64,000 bases of DNA from Azospirillum cavernae (GTDB taxonomy: Bacteria; Pseudomonadota; Alphaproteobacteria; Azospirillales; Azospirillaceae). Under the pieces are notes generated by a model. It did no database searches. It was not told the DNA's origin and was given only the letters and a program-made list of their open reading frames with translations. Within the stretch, counting starts at the first letter, position 1, and each line of letters begins with the position of its first letter. Of the stretch, positions 47,142-55,589 are shown one piece after another. The DNA lies in NCBI RefSeq assembly GCF_003590795.1, contig NZ_QYUL01000001.1, positions 1,381,001-1,445,000 of the forward strand, in the 5' to 3' direction. The position numbers were made by a program, and so were the translations under genes.

Positions 47142-47180
47142 ACAAAGGCCCCGACGCCTTCCAAGCGTCGGGGCCTTTGT
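47142..47180. terminator. Bidirectional terminator
   Basis: Perfect 16-bp arms 47142-47157 and 47165-47180 (ACAAAGGCCCCGACGC / GCGTCGGGGCCTTTGT), between the NodB gene and the convergent PilZ-like gene, which ends two bases later. Confidence 0.88.
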
Positions 47181-47181
47181 G

Positions 47182-47535
47182 TTACTTCCCGCCCTGCTGC
47201 TTGCTGCGGATCTGCGCGTATTTGCGGATGACGTCCTCGACCTCGGTCGGCAGCATGGTCCAGACGCCGACCAGCTTGCCACCCTGGGTGTCGGTCACGG
47301 CGATGGTCGCCGCGAAGCTGAATTTGCCGGCAGGATCATCGACCCTGACCGTCACGCGGGCGTTCTGCCCCTGGATCAGCGATCCGTCGAAGGCCTTGGT
47401 GGCGAAGCCCTTGGTGGTTAGGGCGGCGATCGGAAAGCTGCGGCCATCAAACTCGATGACGCTGACCGCCATACGGGCAGGTTTGGCCGGTTTCTTGTCC
47501 TTCACCGCAACTTTCAAAAAATCAAACAAGCCCAT
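47182..47535 (-). CDS. Small PilZ-like beta-barrel protein
   Basis: A 117-residue cytoplasmic protein starting MGLFDFLKV. The core (VSVIEFDGRSFPIAALTTKGF ... GSLIQGQNARVTVRV ... FSFAATIAVTDTQGGKLVGVW) has the strand pattern of a PilZ-type barrel, but the arginine motif RxxxR and the (D/N)xSxxG motif are absent, so c-di-GMP binding is doubtful. Similar proteins are common in Rhodospirillales and are often annotated as PilZ or hypothetical. ATG at 47535 chosen; the open frame starts 15 bases earlier. Confidence 0.65.
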   Translation of the reverse strand: MGLFDFLKVAVKDKKPAKPARMAVSVIEFDGRSFPIAALTTKGFATKAFDGSLIQGQNARVTVRVDDPAGKFSFAATIAVTDTQGGKLVGVWTMLPTEVEDVIRKYAQIRSKQQGGK

Positions 47536-48075
47536 GGCTGTCCGCTCCACCCGTCAAGCTCTCTGGCGGGGTCCGCCAAACGCCGGATCATTAAACGCAG
47601 AGCGGCCAGAACGGGCAACCGTTTCGTCGTGCGACCATCCGCAGCGTCCCGCCCACTCTCTCCACAGAGTCTGTGGATAAGTGTGTTGAGAAGTCCAGGG
47701 CATCCCCGATTCGGCGCAGCGCTTTCAAGGGTTGCGGTAGGTTTGCCTAAAAAATAGGCATTTTTGGTAAGCCGTTGATATTGCTTTAAAATTACATTTT
47801 CCTGCTGCACCGCCCCGCTCAGGCGTGTCAAATGGAATCTGCACATCATCGGCGCTTGCGACAAAAACACTGCCCCATGTGCCCTGTTGACAACTGAACG
47901 GGGCATTGACCGTCCATCCCATTGTTCAAACCTGCGCGCTATGACCTTCGGATAGGTTCCACCCCCACACCGCCATTCCCGCACAGCCGACCGGCGAAGC
48001 TGCGGCGTGTCGGGCGCGCCGCGCTGCGGTATTGTTTTCCCCGCCGCCATCACCCTTTTCGCCGGAGATCGCCCG
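47536..48075. other. Non-coding gap before cidA/cidB-like genes
   Basis: 540 bases without a supported gene (a 193-residue minus-strand open frame here has no ribosome-binding site or recognisable domain). One small hairpin (TGCCTA at 47744-47749, TAGGCA at 47755-47760) is followed by TTTTT and could be a weak plus-strand terminator. A TGTGGATAA DnaA-type 9-mer is also present near 47671-47679. Confidence 0.5.
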
Positions 48076-48456
48076 ATGCTTGGAACCCTCACCATCCTGC
48101 TGCTCTGCCAGTTGGCGGGGGAGTTGATCGCCCGGTTGCTGCATCTGCCGATACCGGGGCCGGTGCTGGGGATGCTGTTCCTCTTCGCCGGGCTGCTGCT
48201 GCGCGGCGGCGTCCCGCGTGCGATTCAGGACACGGCGGGCGGCATCCTGCGGCATCTGTCGCTGCTGTTCATTCCAGCGGGCGTCGGGGTGATGACCCAC
48301 GCCGGCCGGCTGAGCGCCGAGGCGCTGCCCATCATTCTGGCGCTGTTCGGCAGCACGCTGTTCGGCGTCGCCGTCACCGCCAAGGTGATGGCCGCCTTGC
48401 TGCGCCCCACCAGCGCCAGCGCCGACGAGGCCGCCAATCCGGGAGCCAAGCCATGA
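48076..48456 (+). CDS. CidA/LrgA-family holin-like membrane protein
   Basis: A 126-residue protein with four membrane helices and the LrgA-type core LIARLLHLPIPGPVLGMLFL followed by LLRGG. Partners with the LrgB-like product of the next gene in murein hydrolase control or metabolite (pyruvate/glycolate-type) transport, depending on the family member. ATG at 48076 has GGAG 8 bases upstream. Stop overlaps the next start by 4 bp (ATGA). Confidence 0.88.
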   Translation: MLGTLTILLLCQLAGELIARLLHLPIPGPVLGMLFLFAGLLLRGGVPRAIQDTAGGILRHLSLLFIPAGVGVMTHAGRLSAEALPIILALFGSTLFGVAVTAKVMAALLRPTSASADEAANPGAKP

Positions 48457-49184
48457 ACGGCGCGCTGAACAATGATCTGCGGGAAATCTGGGTCTATCTG
48501 TCGGCCAGCCCGCTCGCCGGTTTGACCATGACGCTGGTCGCCTACCAGATCGGCTTGTGGGTGTTCGAGCGATTCGGGCGCCGCCCGGTGTTGAACCCGG
48601 TGTTGATCGCCGTTCTGCTGCTGGCGGGGGTTCTCACCGCCTCAGGCATCGAATACCGCACCTATTTCGCGGGCGCGCAGTTCGTTCATTTCCTGTTGGG
48701 TCCGGCGACGGTCGCCTTGGCGGTGCCGCTCTACAACCAGTTCCGGCAAGTCCGCCAATCGGCCTTGGCCATGCTGGTGGCGCTGCTGGTCGGCTCCGCC
48801 GCGTCCTCTTTGAGCGCGGTGGCGCTCGCCTGGATCTTCGGCGGGTCGTCGGCGACCCTGCGGTCGATGGCGCCGAAATCCGTCACCTCCCCCATCGCCA
48901 TGGGCGTGTCGGAGCAGATCGGCGGCCTGCCCTCGCTGACCGCCGTTTTCGTCATCCTGACCGGCATCATCGCCGCCACCTTTGGAACCTGGGCGCTCAA
49001 TCTGGTTCGGGTCACGGATTGGCGGGCGCGCGGCTTTGGCATGGGGGTCGCCGCCCACGGCATCGGCACCGCCCGCGCCTTGCAGGTCAACGAGGTGGCG
49101 GGGGCCTTCGCCGGGTTGGGGATGGGGCTGAACGGGCTGGCCACGGCGCTGCTGCTGCCGACGCTCTATCACCTCTTCTGGTGA
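48453..49184 (+). CDS. LrgB/CidB-family membrane protein
   Basis: A 243-residue membrane protein with about six to seven helices and the LrgB hallmark KSVTSPIAMGVSEQIGGLPS, plus AHGIGTARALQVNEVAGAFAG near the C-terminus. It forms a coupled pair with the CidA/LrgA-like gene (ATGA overlap). Function in lysis control or carboxylate export is assigned by family only. Confidence 0.92.
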   Translation: MNGALNNDLREIWVYLSASPLAGLTMTLVAYQIGLWVFERFGRRPVLNPVLIAVLLLAGVLTASGIEYRTYFAGAQFVHFLLGPATVALAVPLYNQFRQVRQSALAMLVALLVGSAASSLSAVALAWIFGGSSATLRSMAPKSVTSPIAMGVSEQIGGLPSLTAVFVILTGIIAATFGTWALNLVRVTDWRARGFGMGVAAHGIGTARALQVNEVAGAFAGLGMGLNGLATALLLPTLYHLFW

Positions 49185-49211
49185 TTGTTGAGCAAGACCG
49201 CAATCGGGCGC

Positions 49212-49240
49212 TTGACAGCGGCGCCGCGCCTGCGCACAGT
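49212..49240 (+). promoter_or_regulatory. Sigma-70 promoter of the leuA leader
   Basis: A perfect -35 TTGACA (49212-49217), a 17-base spacer and CACAGT (49235-49240, matching the key A2 and T6 of -10). The start is predicted at about 49247-49248, which is the A of the leader-peptide ATG. Confidence 0.6.
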
Positions 49241-49247
49241 GCGCGCC

Positions 49248-49304
49248 ATGACTATCATCGACCGTCCGAACGCCCTTCTTCGACTTGCCAGCCCGGCGCT
49301 CTAA
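49248..49304 (+). CDS. Putative leucine-rich leader peptide of leuA (18 aa)
   Basis: A short frame reading MTIIDRPNALLRLASPAL then TAA. Four of 18 residues are leucine, three of them encoded by CTT, which is rare in this GC-rich genome. It begins at the predicted transcription start, so the mRNA may be leaderless here, as known for the Sinorhizobium trp leader peptide. Three hairpins lie between it and leuA. This fits ribosome-mediated attenuation sensing leucyl-tRNA. It is inferred; no homologue was checked. Confidence 0.6.
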   Translation: MTIIDRPNALLRLASPAL

Positions 49305-49398
49305 AGCGTCCGGGTCGCCGCGTTCGCCTTGCCTTCTCCATCGGTCGAAGTGTCTGTTCCAATGAGTGATGTTTGCATCGGCGCCGCCCGCGCCGTCT

Positions 49399-49464
49399 CC
49401 CGGCTGAGGCCGGGGCTGCGACTTAGCAGCGGTCGTTGAGCCACATCCGGCGGCTCTGCGACCG
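49399..49464 (+). promoter_or_regulatory. Hairpin region between leader peptide and leuA
   Basis: Three successive stems: CCCGGC/GCCGGG (49399-49404 with 49409-49414), GCTGC/GCAGC (49415-49419 with 49426-49430), and CGGTCG..GAGCC pairing GGCTC..CGACCG (49430-49442 with 49452-49464). Such adjacent structures fit an attenuator, although no T-run directly follows, so the terminator form is not clear. Confidence 0.45.
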
Positions 49465-49561
49465 TAGCATCGCCGGTCCCAACCTTTTCCCCGTTTGAGA
49501 GACCAAGCCCCCCGTTCGATCCGCCAAGACGCGATCCGGGGCGCCACAGGAGCCAGCACCG

Positions 49562-51277
49562 ATGACCGCCACCGCCGCCACGAAGCAAGCCGCCACGAAA
49601 ACCGCCGCCGTCACCAACCCCGCCGACAAATACACACCCTTCCCGCCGGTCAAGCTGACCGACCGTCAATGGCCGTCGCGCGTGCTGGACAAGGCCCCGA
49701 TCTGGTGTTCGGTCGATCTGCGCGACGGCAACCAGGCCTTGATCGAGCCGATGGGTCCGGACCGCAAGCGCGCCATGTTCGATCTGCTGCTGCGCATGGG
49801 CTTTCAGGAAATCGAGGTCGGCTTCCCCGCCGCCTCGCAGACCGATTTCGATTTCTGCCGCGAGATCATCGACGGCGGCAAGATCCCCGACGGCGTGACC
49901 ATCCAGGTGCTGACCCAGGCGCGCGAGGAGCTGATCCGCCGCACTTTTGAGGGCATCAAGGGGTCCAAGCGCGCCATCGTCCATCTGTACAACTCGACCT
50001 CGGAGTTGCAGCGCCGCGTCGTCTTCGGCATGGACCGCCAGGGCATCATCGACATCGCCGTCGCCGGGACCAAGCTGATCAAACAGTTGGCCGACGAGAC
50101 GCCGGACACCGAGATCGTCCTGCAATACTCCCCGGAAAGCTTCACCGGCACCGAGTTGGATTTCGCGGTCGAGATTTGCGAAGCGGTGATGGAAATCTGG
50201 CAGCCGACGCCGGAGCGCAAGATCATCCTGAACCTGCCCTCCACCGTCGAAATGTCGATGCCGAACGTCCACGCCGACCAGATCGAGTGGTTCTGCAAGA
50301 CGATGAAGAACCGCGAAAGCGCCATCATCTCCCTGCACCCGCACAACGACCGTGGCACCGGCGTCGCGGCGGCGGAGTTGGGCTTGCTGGCCGGGGCCGA
50401 CCGCGTCGAAGGCACCCTGTTCGGCAACGGCGAGCGCACCGGCAATGTGGACGTCGTGACGCTGGCGTTGAACATGTTCACCCAGGGCGTCGATCCCGGC
50501 CTGTCCGTCAACGACATCGCCGAAATCGTCCGCGTGTCCGAATATTGCACCCAATTGCCGGTCCACCCGCGCCACCCCTACGCTGGAGAGTTGGTCTTCA
50601 CCGCCTTCTCCGGCTCGCATCAGGACGCGATCAACAAGGGGCTGAAGGCGCTGTCCAAGTCGAACAGCGGCAAGTGGGAGGTTCCCTATCTGCCCATCGA
50701 CCCGCAGGATCTGGGCCGCAGCTACGAGGCGGTGATCCGCATCAACAGCCAGTCGGGCAAGGGCGGCATCGCCTATGTTCTGGAAAAGGATTACGGCCTG
50801 CAAATCCCGCGCAAGCTGCAAATCGAATTTTCCAAGATCGTCCAGCGCGTCGCCGACGAAACCGGCAAGGAGCTGTCGCCAACCGACATCTACGAGACCT
50901 TCAAGGCCGAGTATCTGGACGCCGAAAGCCCGCTGGCCCTGATCGAGCACGCGACCGAGGCGCGCGGCCCGAACTCCGGCGCCCGCGTGGTCAACGCCGT
51001 GGTGACGCGCGACGGCAAGACCCAAACGATCAAGGGCAGCGGCAAGGGTCCGATCGACGCCTTCGTCGACGCGCTGCGTCAGGGTTGCGGGGTTGACCTG
51101 CATGTCCTGGATTACCGCGAACACGCCATCGGCGAGGGCGAGGACGCCCAGGCCTGTTCCTACTTCGAGGTGAAGACCAGCGACGGCCGCACCCTGTTCG
51201 GCGTCGGCATGGACGCCGACATCGTGACCGCGTCCTTGCGCGCCCTGGTCAGCGCGGCGAACCGCGCGGCGCGCTGA
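49562..51277 (+). CDS. leuA: 2-isopropylmalate synthase
   Basis: A 571-residue enzyme joining acetyl-CoA and 2-ketoisovalerate, the committed step of leucine synthesis. It is the long LeuA type (type 2, IPMS_2) found in many alphaproteobacteria and actinobacteria. Marks: WCSVDLRDGNQALIEPM (metal Asp, catalytic Arg), the HxH metal site HPHNDRGTGVAAAELGLLAG, and GNGERTGNVD. The C-terminal ~130 residues form the regulatory (LeuA dimer) domain for leucine feedback. GGAG lies 9 bases before the ATG. A leader peptide and hairpins lie upstream, and a strong terminator follows. Confidence 0.96.
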   Translation: MTATAATKQAATKTAAVTNPADKYTPFPPVKLTDRQWPSRVLDKAPIWCSVDLRDGNQALIEPMGPDRKRAMFDLLLRMGFQEIEVGFPAASQTDFDFCREIIDGGKIPDGVTIQVLTQAREELIRRTFEGIKGSKRAIVHLYNSTSELQRRVVFGMDRQGIIDIAVAGTKLIKQLADETPDTEIVLQYSPESFTGTELDFAVEICEAVMEIWQPTPERKIILNLPSTVEMSMPNVHADQIEWFCKTMKNRESAIISLHPHNDRGTGVAAAELGLLAGADRVEGTLFGNGERTGNVDVVTLALNMFTQGVDPGLSVNDIAEIVRVSEYCTQLPVHPRHPYAGELVFTAFSGSHQDAINKGLKALSKSNSGKWEVPYLPIDPQDLGRSYEAVIRINSQSGKGGIAYVLEKDYGLQIPRKLQIEFSKIVQRVADETGKELSPTDIYETFKAEYLDAESPLALIEHATEARGPNSGARVVNAVVTRDGKTQTIKGSGKGPIDAFVDALRQGCGVDLHVLDYREHAIGEGEDAQACSYFEVKTSDGRTLFGVGMDADIVTASLRALVSAANRAAR

Positions 51278-51311
51278 CAAGAGCAGTCGTAAAAACGGAT
51301 CGCGCATCATG

Positions 51312-51350
51312 AAAACCCTCCCGCGCCTATCCAGCGCGGGAGGGTTTTTT
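51312..51350 (+). terminator. Rho-independent terminator of leuA
   Basis: Perfect 15-bp arms (51312-51326 AAAACCCTCCCGCGC and 51334-51348) followed by TT, giving six T in total. It lies 34 bp after the leuA stop. Confidence 0.93.
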
Positions 51351-51396
51351 CACGGCGCGATCATCAATATGGATGGCTTCAGTCCCCGCCACGCGC

Positions 51397-53079
51397 TTAA
51401 GCGGCGCGCACCCCATCAAGAAAGCCGTTGATTTCGCGATCCAACTCGTCAGCCCGCTCCTGAAGGCTGACGGCGGCGCTGTTGACCGTGCGCGACGCGC
51501 GCTCCGTTTCGTTCGCCCCTTCCATCACGCCATTGACCTGATTGGCGATTTCCCCGGTCCCTTCCTGCAATTGACGGATGTTTCGCAGGATGTCGCCGGT
51601 CATGTTCGTCTGCAATTCAATCGCCGAAGCAATCTCGCTTGAACTCCGGCTCATGTCATCGATGGTGGCGGCGATGTTGCGCAACGCGGCTGCGGCCTCG
51701 CCGGTCGCGTCTTGAATGGCGCCGATGTGCCCGGTGATTTCATCGGCGGCCTTGGCGGTTTGGCCCGCCAGGGATTTCACTTCGCTGGCGACCACGGCGA
51801 ACCCCTTGCCGGCCTCTCCGGCCCTCGCCGCCTCGATGGTGGCGTTCAAAGCCAACAGATTCGTTTGACCGGCGACCTCGCCAATCAACTGGATCACCGC
51901 GCCAATCCGATCCGCCGCCTGCGTCAATCCGGCGACAAGTTCATCCGTCCGCCGCGCGTCCGATGCGGCTCGATGGGCGACGTCCGCCGACGCCGTCACC
52001 CGCTCCCCGATGGCTTGGGTGGTTTTCGCCAGATGCTCGGCCGCCCCGGTCACCCCCCGCGCGTTGGCGACCGCCTGATCGATGGCGGTCGCCATACCCG
52101 AGGTTTGACCCGTGGTGCGGTCGGCGATCACCAACATCGTCCGTGACGTTTCCTCAAGATTTTGGACGGCGGCGATGGTCTGCCCAATGACCGTTTTGGA
52201 CGTCGCGTCGAACCGCTGGGACAGAACCGCGATTTGATCGGAGCGTTCTTGTTGGATGCGGGCGTTGATCGCGCCATCCTGCGCCAAGCGCAGACGCTCC
52301 ATCTCATGAGTCACGAGAATGTCGATGGCCGACGCGATCCCGCCAATCTCATCGCTGCGATTCCGCAATCGGCCATCAATCGCCACATCAACGCGCCCGG
52401 TGGACAGATCACGAATCACCACGGCCAATCCGGCCAACGGATGAGCGACCTCCCGCCGGACAAAGCGCAGCATCAAGAGCACGACGGCCACAGCCGCTCC
52501 GATCTCGATCAGCACCGCCATATACGTGACCTGGATCGATTTCGCCGTCTCGTCCTCTGCAACCACCACCATGCCCGCGTAGCGATTCTTCACATCGCCA
52601 ATCGTCGCCGCCAGGGTCGTCGCCTGCTTTTCCAAACTTCCCATAAACGCCAACGTCGTCGAGGCGTCACCGTCGAGAATGTCGATCAGATCACCGCTTT
52701 TCGCCATGTATTTGCGGGTTGCCTCGGTTATCGCCCGATCAAGCGCCGCCGCATCCTCGCCGGGCAAATCATCGGCCACGGCGGCTCCCCCCTTCGCAAC
52801 AATTTCACCCACAACGCGCACCCGCTGCTTCACCGCGTCGGTGCGCGCTGGGGAAACATCCGTGGAGACCAGCGCCACAAGTTCGTACATCAGCTTGCGG
52901 TGATCAGCCAGAGCCTGGGAAACATCACTGGAGCGAGCCGAACCGGCAACAGCCCGGGCAAGAATGGTTGAAACCTGCCCATCAACGGTCGAAATCGCAT
53001 AGATTTGCACACCACCAAGAATCACTATGACGGAAGCGAGAATGGCAAAATAAGAAATAAGTTTTTTCGATAACATCAT
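51397..53079 (-). CDS. Methyl-accepting chemoreceptor paired with a Cache protein
   Basis: A 560-residue chemoreceptor. TM1 lies near residues 6-26 and TM2 near 181-203. The ~150-residue periplasmic part is all-helical (4HB-like). HAMP follows, then the signalling tip [20 protein letters not shown]. Two adjacent ATG codons (53079, 53076) follow GGAGG; the second has the better spacing. The start is 24 bp after the stop of a secreted Cache-domain gene, so the two are probably co-transcribed. The ligand is likely bound by that partner (inference). Confidence 0.9.
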   Translation of the reverse strand: MMLSKKLISYFAILASVIVILGGVQIYAISTVDGQVSTILARAVAGSARSSDVSQALADHRKLMYELVALVSTDVSPARTDAVKQRVRVVGEIVAKGGAAVADDLPGEDAAALDRAITEATRKYMAKSGDLIDILDGDASTTLAFMGSLEKQATTLAATIGDVKNRYAGMVVVAEDETAKSIQVTYMAVLIEIGAAVAVVLLMLRFVRREVAHPLAGLAVVIRDLSTGRVDVAIDGRLRNRSDEIGGIASAIDILVTHEMERLRLAQDGAINARIQQERSDQIAVLSQRFDATSKTVIGQTIAAVQNLEETSRTMLVIADRTTGQTSGMATAIDQAVANARGVTGAAEHLAKTTQAIGERVTASADVAHRAASDARRTDELVAGLTQAADRIGAVIQLIGEVAGQTNLLALNATIEAARAGEAGKGFAVVASEVKSLAGQTAKAADEITGHIGAIQDATGEAAAALRNIAATIDDMSRSSSEIASAIELQTNMTGDILRNIRQLQEGTGEIANQVNGVMEGANETERASRTVNSAAVSLQERADELDREINGFLDGVRAA

Positions 53080-53102
53080 AGCCCTCCCTCCCGTGCCAAT
53101 CA

Positions 53103-53564
53103 TTATTGTTTATAAACACCGCCACAAACAATCAAACCACCAGCCTGTTCACAATACATCTGTTTTGGCTCAACTTTTTTTGTCGTCGGGTTTGTAAATT
53201 TGTAATCTTGCCAGAAACTTGGCTTTGTTTTGACCAACTCAACCCGTTCTTTCACATAGAGCTTTCCGTCGATGTCTTCCGCATCAATCAAATCCTTGCC
53301 AATCAATTTTGGGTTGGCTCCATGGGCAAGGCATCGTCCTGTGCCGTCATAAACGACGACATACAGATCACGATCCACAAACCCGCCATTCTTGTCGTTG
53401 AAGGTCGAAAAGGCTTTTTCCGGCCCTGCCGTTTTCAAAAACGCCGCAGCCTTGCCGACCATGGCGATCGCCTCATCCTTTGTGGCGTTTCCATCAGCCG
53501 CCACGGGGAGAGCAAAAAGCGAGGCCGCGACAAGAAACACCATTGGCGCCGTATTCTTGAACAT
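53103..53564 (-). CDS. Secreted single-Cache-domain protein
   Basis: A 153-residue exported protein. Signal peptide [20 protein letters not shown] ends near AADG (residue ~23). The mature part reads as a single Cache domain ([59 protein letters not shown], then [15 protein letters not shown] with a Cys pair that may form a disulfide). It has no TM or signalling domain, so it must work with another protein; the chemoreceptor 24 bp downstream is the obvious candidate. GAGAGG precedes the ATG. It has lower GC than its neighbours. Confidence 0.83.
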   Translation of the reverse strand: MFKNTAPMVFLVAASLFALPVAADGNATKDEAIAMVGKAAAFLKTAGPEKAFSTFNDKNGGFVDRDLYVVVYDGTGRCLAHGANPKLIGKDLIDAEDIDGKLYVKERVELVKTKPSFWQDYKFTNPTTKKVEPKQMYCEQAGGLIVCGGVYKQ

Positions 53565-53764
53565 GTTCAGTCCTCTCGTGTTTTGTAAAAGATAAGCTCC
53601 AATTTTTTTAAAAACCGATGATCGCTTTGGTAGGGCCAACCCTGACAGTTTGACACCCGAACAGTTTTCGCCAATGGGAGCGAACGCCCCGCCACGCCTT
53701 GCCCCAAAGCCCCGCCCCGGCCTATAAGGGCCGGACCAGTCAAGCAGAGCAGCGGGCAGTGGCA

Positions 53765-54751
53765 ATGATCGTCGTCACCGGAGGGGCCGGGTTCATCGGG
53801 TCCAACCTTGTCGCGGCGCTGGCCGCGCGCGGACTGACCAACGTGGCGGTGATCGACCGTTTCCGCGACGGCGACAAATGGCAGAATCTCGCCAAGCGCG
53901 AGGTCGCCACTCTGGTGCGCCCAGAAGACACGCTGGCCTTTCTCGACCAGCACGCCGCCGAGATCGACACCATCTTCCACCTCGGCGCCGTCTCGGCCAC
54001 CACCGAGCGCGACGTGGACAAGATCGTCGCCAACAATGTGGCGCTGACGCTCGACCTGTGGCGCTGGTGCGCGTGGCGCGGCTGCCGGCTGATCTACGCC
54101 TCTTCCGCCGCCACCTACGGCGACGGATCGGCGGGCTTTGACGATGACGGATCCTGCGAGGGGCTGGCGCGGCTCCGCCCGCTCAACGCCTATGGCTGGT
54201 CCAAGCATCTGATCGACCGCCGCGTCGCCCGCGCCGTGGCCGAGGCCGATCTGCTGCCGCCGCAATGGGCCGGGTTGAAATTCTTCAACGTCTTCGGCCC
54301 GAACGAGACGCACAAGGGCGACATGATGAGCGTCGTCGCCAAGCTGCACCCCCAATTGGTCGCCGGTCAGCCCGCCCGCCTGTTCAAATCCCACAAGGAC
54401 GGTTACGAGGATGGCGGGCAATTGCGCGACTTCATCCATGTGGATGACTGCGTCGCCGTGATGCTGTGGCTGTACGACCACGCCGAGGTCAGCGGCCTGT
54501 TCAACGTCGGCACCGGCGTCGCCCGCAGCTTCAAGGATTTGGCGCTGGCGACCTTCGCCGCGCTGGGCCAGGAGCCGCGCGTCGAGTATTTCGACATGCC
54601 GGAGCAACTGCGCGGCAAATACCAGTATTTCACCCAGGCCAAGACCGACCGCCTGCGCGCCGCCGGGTTCGACCAGCCCTTCACCAGTCTGGAAGAGGGC
54701 GTGCGGCGCTATGTGCAGGATTTCCTGTCGCAACCCGACCCTTACCGCTGA
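53765..54751 (+). CDS. hldD: ADP-L-glycero-D-manno-heptose 6-epimerase
   Basis: A 328-residue SDR epimerase that makes the heptose nucleotide for lipopolysaccharide inner core. NAD(P) loop TGGAGFIGSN at 5-14, catalytic Y143-x3-K147 (NAYGWSKH), and family strings FFNVFGPNETHKGDMMSVV and GGQLRDFIHVDDC. I start at MIVVTGGAG (53765). The open frame to 53699 is not needed. lgt begins 15 bp after it, so it may lead an operon with lgt, the MidA-like gene and pgeF. Confidence 0.93.
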   Translation: MIVVTGGAGFIGSNLVAALAARGLTNVAVIDRFRDGDKWQNLAKREVATLVRPEDTLAFLDQHAAEIDTIFHLGAVSATTERDVDKIVANNVALTLDLWRWCAWRGCRLIYASSAATYGDGSAGFDDDGSCEGLARLRPLNAYGWSKHLIDRRVARAVAEADLLPPQWAGLKFFNVFGPNETHKGDMMSVVAKLHPQLVAGQPARLFKSHKDGYEDGGQLRDFIHVDDCVAVMLWLYDHAEVSGLFNVGTGVARSFKDLALATFAALGQEPRVEYFDMPEQLRGKYQYFTQAKTDRLRAAGFDQPFTSLEEGVRRYVQDFLSQPDPYR

Positions 54752-54766
54752 GCGGAGCCTGCAACG

Positions 54767-55573
54767 ATGGCCATGCCCTTTCCCGCGATTGATCCGGTGG
54801 CCTTCGCCATCGGGCCGCTCGTCGTCCGCTGGTACGCGCTGGCCTATCTGGCGGGCTTCGTGCTGGGCTGGCGCTATTGCCTGCGTCTGGCGCGGCAGAG
54901 CGGGCAACGCCCGTCGGCGGAGGATTTCGACGATTTCCTGACCTGGGCGGTGATCGGCACCATTCTGGGCGGGCGGTTGGGCTATGTTCTGTTCTACAAT
55001 TTGCCCTATTACGCTGAAAACCCGTTGGACGCCCTGCAAGTCTGGCACGGCGGGATGTCGTTCCATGGCGGGATGGCCGGCGTCCTGCTCGCCATCACCC
55101 TGTTTTGCTGGCGGCGCGGCCTGTCGGTCTTCGTCTTTGGCGACCTCATCGCCGCCTGCGCCCCCATCGGCCTGTTCTTTGGCCGCATCGCCAACTTCAT
55201 CAACGGCGAGCTGTATGGCCGCCCGGCGACCGACGTCGCTTGGGCCATGGTGTTTCCGCGCGACCCGCTCCAGACGCCGCGCCACCCCAGCCAGCTTTAC
55301 GAAGCGGCGCTGGAGGGGGCGGTTCTGTTTCTGCTGCTGGCCGTCGCGGTGCGCAGCCCGGCGGTGCGTCGCCGTCCCGGCCTGGTCAGCGGCCTGTTCT
55401 TCGTCGGCTATGGGCTGGCCCGCATCACCGTGGAGTTCTTCCGCGAACCCGACCCGCAATTGGGTTTCCTCTTCGCCGGGGCGACGATGGGGCAATTGCT
55501 GTCCCTGCCGATGCTGCTGATCGGCGGCTGGTTGATGCTGCGCGGCCAGCGCGCCGCCGCCCAAACCGCCTGA
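54767..55573 (+). CDS. lgt: Prolipoprotein diacylglyceryl transferase
   Basis: A 268-residue inner-membrane enzyme that adds diacylglycerol to the lipobox cysteine of prolipoproteins, the first step of lipoprotein maturation. About seven helices. Signature GRIANFINGELYGRP (residues ~144-158) and the conserved HGGMSFHGG and RHPSQLYEA segments are present. The gene is 16 bp upstream of the methyltransferase gene and downstream of hldD, in an envelope-oriented run. Confidence 0.96.
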   Translation: MAMPFPAIDPVAFAIGPLVVRWYALAYLAGFVLGWRYCLRLARQSGQRPSAEDFDDFLTWAVIGTILGGRLGYVLFYNLPYYAENPLDALQVWHGGMSFHGGMAGVLLAITLFCWRRGLSVFVFGDLIAACAPIGLFFGRIANFINGELYGRPATDVAWAMVFPRDPLQTPRHPSQLYEAALEGAVLFLLLAVAVRSPAVRRRPGLVSGLFFVGYGLARITVEFFREPDPQLGFLFAGATMGQLLSLPMLLIGGWLMLRGQRAAAQTA

Positions 55574-55589
55574 CCCGGAGCCGCCATTC

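Noticed and set aside
47514..48095. A 193-codon minus-strand open frame before the cidA-like gene
   Set aside because: Unusual composition, no domain, no ribosome-binding site, and it overlaps both neighbours.
49301..51310. A 669-codon minus-strand open frame opposite leuA
   Set aside because: It mirrors leuA codons exactly and contains only low-complexity shadow sequence.
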